Shown here in pieces: positions 1-6,193 of a stretch of DNA of 6,204 nucleotides. Both the position numbers and the translations under genes were made by a program. Source of the stretch: Alphaproteobacteria bacterium (GTDB lineage: Bacteria; Pseudomonadota; Alphaproteobacteria; Rhodobacterales; Rhodobacteraceae); NCBI GenBank assembly GCA_030830465.1, contig JAURMY010000091.1:1-6204 (forward strand), read 5' to 3'. The notes beneath the pieces were generated by a model that saw only the letters and a list, made by a program, of their open reading frames with translations, did not search any database and was not told where the DNA came from. How positions within the stretch are numbered: the stretch's first letter is position 1; every line of letters begins with the position of its first letter.

Positions 1-746
1 ATGTTGATCGCCTCGGAATGGCCGACAAAGACCGGCACCCGCACACAAGTTGCGGTGACCTTGATCTTGGGATCGACAATCTTTTTCGTTTCGGCGACCA
101 TTTTCCATTCTTCCTTGGTCTGGCCGTCTTCCATGAACACGTCGATATGCGGGATCACGTTGAACGCGATCTGTTTGGTGAATTTCTTGGGCGCGCGTTC
201 CTGACCCGGCACATAGATGCCCTTGGTCTGGTCCCACAACTCGTCCATGCCTTCTTTGCCGGCACCAGATACGGATTGATAGGTTGACACCACCACCCGC
301 TTGATCGTCGCGCGGTCATGCAGCGGCTTTAACGCCACCACCATCTGCGCGGTTGAACAGTTCGGATTGGCGATGATGTTTTTCTTGGCATAGCCGAAAA
401 TCGCATCGGCATTCACCTCGGGGACGATCAGCGGCACGTCAGGATCATAGCGATACAAAGACGAGTTATCGATCACGATACAGCCCGCCTTGGCGGCGAT
501 CGGCGCGTATTTCTTGGTGGCTACAGAGCCCACCGCAAACAGCGCGATATCCCAACCGGTGAAGTCGAAGGTGTCCAGATCCTGGGTCTTCACGGTCTTG
601 TCGCCAAAGCTGCATTCGGTGCCAATGGATTTGCGGCTTGCCAAAGCTGCAATTTCATCAACCGGGAACTGGCGTTCTGCCAGAATATTCAGCATTTCGC
701 GGCCCACATTGCCCGTGGCGCCCGCGACGACGACTCGATAACCCAT
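1..746 (-). CDS. asd: Aspartate-semialdehyde dehydrogenase, C-terminus cut off by window edge
   Basis: This enzyme reduces aspartyl-4-phosphate to aspartate-4-semialdehyde with NADPH in the cytoplasm, the branch point to lysine/diaminopimelate, threonine and methionine. The 248 visible residues begin with a Rossmann motif (VAGATGNVG, about residues 7-15). The catalytic cysteine is C130 in NPNCSTAQM and Q157 lies in TYQSVSGAG. R236 and H243 lie in RVPVFVGHSEAIN. The C-to-Q spacing of 27 and R-to-H spacing of 7 equal those I recall for E. coli Asd (C135, Q162, R267, H274), so all four active-site residues are present. The ATG at 746 is chosen because GGAG lies 6 nt upstream (AGGAG at 753-757) and the Rossmann motif follows at once. 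The family is usually about 340 aa, so roughly 90 residues lie beyond position 1. It follows the PhyH-like gene by 70 bp on the same strand, so shared transcription is possible. No strong terminator is visible between them. Confidence 0.96.
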   Translation of the reverse strand, partial: MGYRVVVAGATGNVGREMLNILAERQFPVDEIAALASRKSIGTECSFGDKTVKTQDLDTFDFTGWDIALFAVGSVATKKYAPIAAKAGCIVIDNSSLYRYDPDVPLIVPEVNADAIFGYAKKNIIANPNCSTAQMVVALKPLHDRATIKRVVVSTYQSVSGAGKEGMDELWDQTKGIYVPGQERAPKKFTKQIAFNVIPHIDVFMEDGQTKEEWKMVAETKKIVDPKIKVTATCVRVPVFVGHSEAIN

Positions 747-816
747 TTCAATCTCCTAAGGGGTTAGGTTTTGGACGGTGCCTCTTATCCCAAATCCCAA
801 AGAAGATGAAAGAGCT

Positions 817-1722
817 TTAAGCGCGCAGGGCCTGTCCCGGCATCGGAAAACGGTTGGCCAGTGTCTGTTGTACCGCACGCCAGACCGGATTACCGCCCAT
901 TTCCGGCGCGTGGCGCGGCATTTGCCGGGCCAGAAGCGCCAGACGGGTTTCAAACGGGACATAGGGATAGCTTTCCACCAGGACCCCGTCGATCGGCGCA
1001 ATCTCGCGGCTTTGGAACTCCCAGTTCAGGCTCATCAAGGGGGCGTCCTCGGTCCGGCGGGCCGGGCGGGACTGCCAGTGATAGGTTTCACCGGTCCAGA
1101 TCAGAACATCCCCCGGCAGGGCCGGCAGGGCGCGAATGGCCAGCAGGCTGGAATCCGCGCGGGCGTGATCCTTGCTGGCGTAATTGCGATCCTGGCTGGC
1201 GGGCACCGCATAGATGCAGCCGTTCTCCGGCGTCGCCGCTGTCAGGGGCACCCAGACGGTCGCGGTTTTTGGGGTGCCGTCGTCAAACACACCCTGCCCC
1301 GGACGACGGCGCTGAGCGGCGGAGCCGGCGCCGTTCCGGGCACCGTAATCGGCCCAAAAATCCGGCATCAACATGGCCTTGCCGCCGAACAACACGTTCA
1401 GAACCTCGTTCAACTGCCCGGCAATCGACCAGACTTCATCGTAAACCCCGACAAAGGCGGTGGGCAAACCCGCTTCGGTGATCTTTTCCATGGCTTCGGC
1501 AATCCGCGCCAAATCAGCCTCCAACCCCGGCTGTTTCAGATGCAGAAAACCGTCATTCACCAGCGCCATACGCTCGTTTCTCGACAGTTCGCTTTGGCGG
1601 GAGATCGGCCCGCGCGGCTGGGCGTCGGAAATCGTCAGGCCGGGGGCCAGACGCCGCCAGAATTCAGCACTTTGCGCAGCAATGGCCAGCCCTTCGGGCA
1701 GCTTACGGGTATTGGGCAGCAT
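817..1722 (-). CDS. Phytanoyl-CoA dioxygenase (PhyH)-like protein without a recognisable HxD/E metal motif
   Basis: This 301-aa protein resembles the PhyH branch of the Fe(II)/2-oxoglutarate dioxygenases; the substrate is unknown. Family-like parts are DFWADY (121-126), the core strand TVWVPLTAATPENGC (155-169), AVPAS (172-176), and the distal block GDVLIWTGETYHW (204-216) with candidate distal histidine H215 followed by arginines 219, 222 and 223. The iron site normally also needs an upstream HxD/E pair. Here the equivalent stretch reads AAQRRRPGQG (135-144), and no HxD or HxE occurs anywhere: the only histidines are H61, H186, H215 and H271. It may therefore be a non-catalytic family member, or my assignment may be too specific. 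The ATG at 1722 has GGAG 6 nt upstream (1729-1732). A longer in-frame TTG start at 1767 adds 15 residues but has no ribosome-binding site. It lies upstream of asd on the same strand and diverges from preT. Confidence 0.82.
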   Translation of the reverse strand: MLPNTRKLPEGLAIAAQSAEFWRRLAPGLTISDAQPRGPISRQSELSRNERMALVNDGFLHLKQPGLEADLARIAEAMEKITEAGLPTAFVGVYDEVWSIAGQLNEVLNVLFGGKAMLMPDFWADYGARNGAGSAAQRRRPGQGVFDDGTPKTATVWVPLTAATPENGCIYAVPASQDRNYASKDHARADSSLLAIRALPALPGDVLIWTGETYHWQSRPARRTEDAPLMSLNWEFQSREIAPIDGVLVESYPYVPFETRLALLARQMPRHAPEMGGNPVWRAVQQTLANRFPMPGQALRA

Positions 1723-1740
1723 GGTAGTCTCCGAGTCCTG

Positions 1741-1790
1741 GGCTGACGACCTCGGATAAGTCCCCAATTCTTAAATTGGGTCGGTCAGCC
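1741..1790. repeat. Nested inverted repeat (hairpin) in the PhyH-like gene leader
   Basis: Outer arms GGCTGAC (1741-1747) and GTCAGCC (1784-1790) are perfect inverted repeats. Inside them CCCAATT (1763-1769) and AATTGGG (1774-1780) form a second perfect 7-bp stem with a 4-nt loop. The outer stem can alternatively extend by pairing GACC (1748-1751) with GGTC (1779-1782) past one bulged G, at the expense of the inner stem. In the minus-strand transcript the structure would sit in the 5' leader, ending 8 nt before the GGAG ribosome-binding site. It could be an operator, a leader structure affecting translation or a transcript-stabilising hairpin; its function is not established. Confidence 0.5.
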
Positions 1791-1807
1791 TGTTTTATCT
1801 TGGGTCC

Positions 1808-1837
1808 AGTATACACATTTTTGACGCCTTCGGTCGA
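1808..1837 (-). promoter_or_regulatory. Possible sigma-70 promoter for the PhyH-like gene
   Basis: On the minus strand TATACT (1813-1808) is a good -10 match. TCGACC (1837-1832), a 4/6 match to TTGACA, lies upstream with an 18-nt spacer. Transcription would start near 1801 and give a leader of about 80 nt containing the hairpin at 1741-1790. The -35 match and spacer are weak, so this is only a candidate. Confidence 0.3.
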
Positions 1838-2006
1838 AAAATCGTCATAAAGTGGCCGGATTTCAGGGGGTTATCGTCAGAAATGTGCCGGGTTCAGCAC
1901 CGGATCGGAAACAGTTCTTGCGTTGTTGCTGGATTGGTTCCAGCCCGGATTTTCCAGCCAAAACCGCAAATCGAACCGGGAGGGCGGGCGAATCACATCA
2001 CCGCAA

Positions 2007-2040
2007 GTCAAAAAATTTACCAGTTGATAAAAAATTTGAC
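2007..2040. promoter_or_regulatory. Large symmetric operator-like dyad upstream of preT, RutR-like core
   Basis: Two inverted repeats share exactly one centre, between 2023 and 2024. The core at 2016-2031 reads TTTACCAGTTGATAAA. It matches the E. coli RutR consensus as I recall it (TTGACCAnnTGGTCAA) at 11 of 14 defined positions. The outer arms are GTCAAA (2007-2012) and TTTGAC (2035-2040). Between core and arms sits an A-tract on each side in the same orientation. Overall 12 of 17 position pairs are symmetric. It ends 37 bp before the preT start, where a regulator could block transcription. RutR is a TetR-family uracil/thymine sensor known to control pyrimidine degradation, so the match fits the neighbouring genes. 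That RutR is the actual binder is inference. Confidence 0.5.
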
Positions 2041-2077
2041 CTGTGCCATCGTTTGAAAAACAACAGGGAACACTGCC

Positions 2078-3400
2078 ATGCCATCTGATCCGTTGACGCC
2101 GGGAATTGCGGCGGGCCGTTTGTCAAAAGACGCCATAGCCGCAAATTTTGCCGACCTGCATCCGCCTTTGACCGACCATGAGGCGCTGGTGGCGGCGGAT
2201 CGCTGCTATTTCTGCCATGACGCGCCCTGTGCCACCGCCTGCCCGACCACCATCGACATTCCCCTGTTCATCCGCCAGATCACGACAGGCACCCCGGAAG
2301 CCGCCGCCCGGACCATTTTCAGCCAGAACATTCTGGGCGGCATGTGTGCCCGCGTCTGCCCGACCGAAACCCTGTGCGAAGAGGTTTGCGTGCGCGAAGT
2401 CGCCGAAGGCAAACCGGTGATCATCGGGCAGTTACAGCGCTATGCCACCGACCGGTTGATGGCGGCGAAGACCCATCCGTTCACGCGCGGTGCCGAAACC
2501 GGCAAAAAGATCGCCGTTGTCGGGGCCGGCCCGGCGGGCCTGGCCTGTGCGCACCGGTTGGCGATGAAGGGTCACAAGGTCACCATTCTGGACGCCCGCC
2601 ACAAGGGCGGCGGGCTGAACGAATTCGGCATTGCCGCCTATAAAGCGACCGGTGGCTTTGCCCAGGCCGAGCTTGACTGGCTGCTGGGGATCGGCGGCAT
2701 CACCGTGGAATATGGCCGGGTGCTGGGCGAGGGCCTGTCGCTGACCGATCTGACAGCGGGCTACGACGCGGTATTTCTGGGGATGGGACTGGCCGGGGTC
2801 AACGCCCTGGGCGTGGCCGGAGACAACCACCATTCCAGCGCCGACGCGGTGGACTGGATCGCCGCGATGCGCCAGTCAGCGGACAAGACAGATGTGCCGG
2901 TCGGCCGCCATGTGGTGGTGATCGGCGGCGGCATGACAGCGGTGGACGCCGCCGTTCAAAGCAAATTGCTGGGCGCGGAATCCGTCACCATCGCCTATCG
3001 CCGCAGCCGGGCCGAAATGGCCGCCAGCCGGTTTGAACAGGATCTGGCCGCCGGCAAAGGCGTGCAATTGCTGTTCAATATGGCACCCAAATCCATTTCG
3101 GATCACGGCATCACCCTCGCGCGAACCGAAACCAGGGCAGGCAAGCTGGTGGAAACCGGCGAGACCGTCACCCTGCCCGCCGATCAGGTGTTGCGGGCCA
3201 TCGGTCAGCGCCTTGAAACCGTGCCCGGCAGACTGACGCTGGAAGGTGGCAAGATCAAGGTGGACGCCTGCGGCAGAACATCTGTGGCCGGCATCTGGGC
3301 CGGGGGCGATTGCGCCAGCGGCGGCGAAGACCTGACGGTGACCGCCGTCGCCGAGGGCCGCGACGCCGCCGAAGACATCCATGCCGCGTTGATGGGTTAA
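2078..3400 (+). CDS. preT: NAD-dependent dihydropyrimidine dehydrogenase, PreT subunit
   Basis: PreT is the electron-input subunit of cytoplasmic dihydropyrimidine dehydrogenase. It takes electrons from NADH through FAD and Fe-S clusters to PreA, which reduces uracil or thymine to the 5,6-dihydro form. The 440-aa protein starts with a cysteine-rich domain. C43, C46, C51 and C55 are followed by C90, C94, C100 and C104, and Q120 lies in IGQLQR. With an offset of 36 these fall on mammalian DPD C79, C82, C87, C91, C130, C136, C140 and the unusual cluster ligand Q156. A dinucleotide fold follows (GAGPAG, 149-154), then a second one (GGGMTA, 283-288) with basic YRRSR after it, and the FAD-closing motif GIWAGGDC (405-412). 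The ATG at 2078 has a modest AGGGA 8 nt upstream. It is somewhat longer than E. coli PreT, about 412 aa. It is the first gene of the preT-VOC-preA operon. A more general glutamate-synthase-small-subunit-like oxidoreductase is possible, but preA makes PreT the best call. Confidence 0.93.
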   Translation: MPSDPLTPGIAAGRLSKDAIAANFADLHPPLTDHEALVAADRCYFCHDAPCATACPTTIDIPLFIRQITTGTPEAAARTIFSQNILGGMCARVCPTETLCEEVCVREVAEGKPVIIGQLQRYATDRLMAAKTHPFTRGAETGKKIAVVGAGPAGLACAHRLAMKGHKVTILDARHKGGGLNEFGIAAYKATGGFAQAELDWLLGIGGITVEYGRVLGEGLSLTDLTAGYDAVFLGMGLAGVNALGVAGDNHHSSADAVDWIAAMRQSADKTDVPVGRHVVVIGGGMTAVDAAVQSKLLGAESVTIAYRRSRAEMAASRFEQDLAAGKGVQLLFNMAPKSISDHGITLARTETRAGKLVETGETVTLPADQVLRAIGQRLETVPGRLTLEGGKIKVDACGRTSVAGIWAGGDCASGGEDLTVTAVAEGRDAAEDIHAALMG

Positions 3401-3403
3401 GGC

Positions 3404-3787
3404 ATGTTCACCCGGATCAACTTTCAGTCCATCCCGGTTGATGACCAACAACGCGCGCTGGAATTTTACCGCGACAAGATGGGCATGACGGTTCAAACCG
3501 ACGTGCCCTACGGCGATAATTTCCGCTGGATTTTCCTGCAAATCGACGGTGCCGACACATTGTTGCATTTCGCCCGGCGCACCGAGATTGCAGTTTCCGA
3601 CATTCCGGCGCTTTGCCTGATCTGCGATGATGTCGATGCCGAAACCGCGCGCCTGCGCGCCTGTAATGTTACGGTTGACGAAGGCCCGGACGATGCGCCG
3701 TGGCAACCCGGCGTCCGCTGGTCTTTGATCCGCGACAGCGAAAACAACCTGATCCTAATTCAGTCCAGTATCCACGAAGGAGCCTGA
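3404..3787 (+). CDS. Small VOC-superfamily (glyoxalase/bleomycin-resistance fold) protein
   Basis: This 127-aa protein has the two-module VOC pattern. Module one opens with INFQSIPVDDQQRALEFYRD (5-24) and ends around WIFLQIDGADTLLHF (42-56). Module two opens with ALCLICDDVDAE (69-80) and ends with RDSENNLILIQS (110-121). The family includes glyoxalases, extradiol dioxygenases and antibiotic-binding proteins, so no substrate can be named. The positions that usually carry metal ligands look atypical: Q8 in the first strand, C71 or a neighbour in the second module, and leucine/isoleucine where an E usually follows the GN/NN turn. It may be a binding protein rather than a metalloenzyme. Its ATG is 3 nt after the preT stop with only TAAGG close upstream, so translational coupling is likely. 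Its stop is 1 nt before the preA start. Its position inside the operon points to a pyrimidine-related or detoxification job, which is inference. Confidence 0.85.
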   Translation: MFTRINFQSIPVDDQQRALEFYRDKMGMTVQTDVPYGDNFRWIFLQIDGADTLLHFARRTEIAVSDIPALCLICDDVDAETARLRACNVTVDEGPDDAPWQPGVRWSLIRDSENNLILIQSSIHEGA

Positions 3788-3791
3788 CATG
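3774..3791 (+). promoter_or_regulatory. Strong ribosome-binding site for preA, inside the end of the VOC gene
   Basis: AAGGAG lies 6 nt before the ATG at 3789, within the last codons of the VOC gene. It is the clearest ribosome-binding site of the three operon genes. It fixes the preA start and suggests preA is translated independently as well as by coupling. Confidence 0.7.
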
Positions 3792-5096
3792 GCCGACTTG
3801 CGCAGCGAATTTGTAGGCATCAAATCCCCGAACCCGTTCTGGCTGGCCAGCGCGCCGCCCACCGACAAGGAATATAATGTCCGCCGGGCCTTCGAGGCGG
3901 GCTGGGGCGGGGTCGTCTGGAAAACCCTGGGCGAGGCCGGGCCGCCTATCGTCAATGTGAACGGCCCGCGTTATGGCGCGATCTGGGGTGCCGACCGGCG
4001 TCTGCTGGGCCTGAACAACATCGAACTGATCACCGACCGACCGCTGGAGATCAACCTCCAGGAAATCAAATCGGTCAAACGCGATTATCCCGACCGTGCC
4101 CTTGTGGTCAGCCTGATGGTGCCCTGCGAGGAAGAACCCTGGAAAAAGATCCTGGGTCTGGTTGAGGAAACAGGTGCCGACGGTGTCGAACTGAACTTTG
4201 GCTGCCCGCACGGGATGGCGGAACGCGGCATGGGTTCGGCCGTGGGTCAGGTGCCGGAATATATCGAGATGGTCACCCGCTGGTGCAAACAGCACAGCCG
4301 TATGCCGGTGATCGTGAAACTGACGCCGAACATCACCGATATCCGTATGCCCGCCGAGGCAGCAATGCGCGGCGGGGCCGATGCGGTCAGCCTGATCAAC
4401 ACGATCAATTCGATCACCTCGGTCAATCTGGACCTGTTCGCGCCCGAACCGACGATTGACGGGGTTGGTGCCCACGGCGGCTATTGCGGCCCGGCGGTGA
4501 AACCGATTGCGCTGAATATGGTGGCCGAAATCAAACGCAATGCCGCCACCGCGGACCTGCCGGTTTCCGGTATTGGCGGCGTGACCACCTGGCGCGATGC
4601 GGCAGAGTTTCTGGCGCTAGGGGCGGGCAATGTGCAGGTCTGCACCGCTGCCATGACATACGGGTTCAAGGTGGTGCAGGAAATGATCTCGGGCCTTGGC
4701 CAATGGATGGACGAAAAGGGCCATGCCTCGGTCGCCTCGGTGGTCGGCCGGGCGGTTCCGAACTGTCGCAACTGGCAGGATTTGAACCTGAACTATGTCA
4801 CCAAGGCCAAGATCAACCAGGACTTGTGCATCAAATGCGGGCGCTGCTATGCCGCCTGCGAGGACACCTCGCATCAGGCGATTTTCAACACGATTGACGG
4901 CGCGCGCGGCTTTCAGGTGAACGATGCCGAATGCGTTGCCTGCAACCTGTGCGTCAATGTTTGCCCGGTTGAGGATTGCATCACGATGGAAGAACTTGCC
5001 CTGGGCACGGTCGATGCCCGCACCGGGCGCAAGGTGGAACCCTATGCCAACTGGCAGACCCATCCGAACAATCCCAGCGCGAAAGCCGCCGAATAG
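3789..5096 (+). CDS. preA: NAD-dependent dihydropyrimidine dehydrogenase, PreA subunit
   Basis: PreA is the catalytic subunit. It binds FMN and pyrimidine in a TIM-barrel like that of dihydroorotate dehydrogenase and reduces uracil/thymine with electrons from PreT. The barrel spans about residues 1-320. With a constant offset of 532, N77, N136, C139, K177, N204 and T205 align with DPD N609, N668, C671 (the catalytic acid), K709, N736 and T737. The loop reads NFGCPHGMAERGMG, so the DPD serine 670 is glycine (G138) here. Two C-terminal 4Fe-4S motifs follow: C347, C350, C353, C357 and C382, C385, C388, C392, as in bacterial ferredoxins. Length is 435 aa against about 411 for E. coli PreA. The ATG at 3789 has AAGGAG 6 nt upstream. 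It is the last gene of the operon, and only 7 bp separate its stop from the stop of the convergent LacI-type gene, leaving no room for a terminator between them. Confidence 0.96.
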   Translation: MADLRSEFVGIKSPNPFWLASAPPTDKEYNVRRAFEAGWGGVVWKTLGEAGPPIVNVNGPRYGAIWGADRRLLGLNNIELITDRPLEINLQEIKSVKRDYPDRALVVSLMVPCEEEPWKKILGLVEETGADGVELNFGCPHGMAERGMGSAVGQVPEYIEMVTRWCKQHSRMPVIVKLTPNITDIRMPAEAAMRGGADAVSLINTINSITSVNLDLFAPEPTIDGVGAHGGYCGPAVKPIALNMVAEIKRNAATADLPVSGIGGVTTWRDAAEFLALGAGNVQVCTAAMTYGFKVVQEMISGLGQWMDEKGHASVASVVGRAVPNCRNWQDLNLNYVTKAKINQDLCIKCGRCYAACEDTSHQAIFNTIDGARGFQVNDAECVACNLCVNVCPVEDCITMEELALGTVDARTGRKVEPYANWQTHPNNPSAKAAE

Positions 5097-5103
5097 CAAA
5101 CCT

Positions 5104-6108
5104 TTACAAGGACTGGCCCGGATCGACCCGCGGTTCCAGCACATGCACTTTGATTGCCTCCGCCGCCGGGCCCCTTTCGGCGTCCAGAATGATCTCGGCG
5201 GCTTTGCGCCCGATTTCAAACCGGAAGGCGTTGGTGGTGGCCAGTTGCACCGGCAGTCCGTCCAGTTGATCCAGCGCATTGAACCCTGCCAGCGCCAGTT
5301 GGCCGGGCACGGAAATGCCCTCAGCCAGGCAATGCATCAACCCGCCGATCGACATCACATCGCTGGAATAATAGATGCATTCAATGTCAGGGCTGCGCTC
5401 AATCATGGCGCGGGTCAGCTCGCGGCCCTTGGCGATGGAGCTGGACCCGTCATAAAGCTCCTGCGCCGCAAGCGTGATATTCTGCACGGCCAAAGCCTCG
5501 ACAAAACCGCGAAACCGCTTTCCCGCCCTGAAATCTGACGGCATCTTGGTGCCGATGAACCCGATCCGGCGATAGCCCTTGTTCAGGATCGTTGCGGCCA
5601 TCAGACGGCCGGCCTTCAGGTGGGAAATACCGACACAGTGGTCAATCGGGCTGCCGTCCACATCCATGATTTCCACAACCGGTATCTCGGCGGCCTTCAG
5701 CATGGTGCGCGCCGCATCTGAATGTTCCAGCCCGGCGATGATCAATCCGCGCGGCCGCCAGGACAGCATTTCCCGGATCACCCGCGCTTCAACCGCCATG
5801 TCATAGCCCGAAACACCGATCACCGGTTGCAGTTCGCTGCCCGACAGGGCCGCCGAAATGCCCGACAAGACCTCGGGAAACACAAAACTGCTGAGCGACG
5901 GCACCACCACACCCACCAGATTGACCGACCGCGAGGCCAAGGCCCCGGCGATCCGGTTCGGCACATAGCCCAAGGCGGCGGCGGCCTCGGATATCTTCCG
6001 TTGGGTCGCGTCCGAAACATCGCCGGCGTTTCGCAATGCCCTGGACGCGGTCATTTCGCTGACACCGGCGGCTTGCGCCACGTCCTTTAATGTCGGCCTG
6101 CGTGCCAT
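5104..6108 (-). CDS. LacI-family transcriptional regulator, GntR (gluconate repressor)-like
   Basis: This 334-aa DNA-binding repressor-type protein has an N-terminal helix-turn-helix (TLKDVAQAAGVSEMTASRAL, residues 6-25). The hinge region is LGYVPNRIAGALAS (46-59), with the leucine (L57) that LacI proteins insert at a central CG step. A periplasmic-binding-protein-like effector domain starts at NLVGVVVPS (63-71). Stretches such as FPEVLSGI and PVVEIMD resemble E. coli GntR, the gluconate repressor, suggesting a sugar or sugar-acid ligand; this is from memory and only tentative. The ATG at 6108 has AGGTGG just upstream and gives the usual family length and distance to the HTH. An in-frame GTG at 6138 with AGGGG 5 nt upstream would add 10 residues and is also possible. 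The gene is convergent with preA, so its target is more likely genes beyond the right edge than preTA. Confidence 0.92.
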   Translation of the reverse strand: MARRPTLKDVAQAAGVSEMTASRALRNAGDVSDATQRKISEAAAALGYVPNRIAGALASRSVNLVGVVVPSLSSFVFPEVLSGISAALSGSELQPVIGVSGYDMAVEARVIREMLSWRPRGLIIAGLEHSDAARTMLKAAEIPVVEIMDVDGSPIDHCVGISHLKAGRLMAATILNKGYRRIGFIGTKMPSDFRAGKRFRGFVEALAVQNITLAAQELYDGSSSIAKGRELTRAMIERSPDIECIYYSSDVMSIGGLMHCLAEGISVPGQLALAGFNALDQLDGLPVQLATTNAFRFEIGRKAAEIILDAERGPAAEAIKVHVLEPRVDPGQSL

Positions 6109-6193
6109 GCCCACCTGCTGATTGCCTGCAACAGCCACAGTAACCCCTGCACAATCCGCTGCACAAGGACTTGATTTCAGTGCTCCAGTATGA

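Larger units (their letters stand above)
1723..2077. other. Divergent intergenic region between the PhyH-like gene and preT
   Basis: This 355-bp stretch separates two divergent genes and I see no convincing gene in it. It is more AT-rich than the flanking genes, especially at 2005-2060. It holds a hairpin-forming repeat (1741-1790) and a possible minus-strand promoter (1808-1837). A short direct repeat, TTCCAGCC, occurs at 1938-1945 and 1952-1959. A large symmetric dyad (2007-2040) lies shortly before preT. A 78-codon plus-strand reading frame (GTG at 1852 to 2088) crosses the region but resembles nothing and overlaps both the dyad and the preT start, so I treat it as chance. Confidence 0.8.

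Noticed and set aside
747..816. Terminator or promoter between the PhyH-like gene and asd
   Set aside because: I found only a short GCTTAAAGC palindrome at the stop codon, without a T-run, and no convincing -35/-10 pair, so nothing specific can be called.
778..1746. Long plus-strand open frame (322 codons) opposite the PhyH-like gene
   Set aside because: It is the antisense shadow of a GC-rich gene. Its translation is low-complexity and resembles no family, while the minus-strand product has clear family motifs.
1779..1796. Hairpin 1741-1790 followed by TGTTTTA as an intrinsic terminator on the plus strand
   Set aside because: No plus-strand gene lies upstream to be terminated and the T-run is only four long.
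1821..1851. Plus-strand promoter TTGACG with CATAAA for preT
   Set aside because: The spacer of 19 nt is too long and the -10 match weak. It would leave a leader of over 200 nt and place the operator-like dyad far downstream.
1852..2088. Plus-strand 78-codon reading frame in the intergenic region
   Set aside because: It starts with GTG without a clear ribosome-binding site, has no recognisable motif, runs through the operator dyad and overlaps the preT start.
2876..3706. Long minus-strand open frame opposite preT and the VOC gene
   Set aside because: It lies across two clearly coding plus-strand genes and its translation shows no domain.
3669..4475. Minus-strand open frame of 268 codons opposite preA
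   Set aside because: It is a shadow of preA, whose catalytic and cluster residues all lie in the plus frame.
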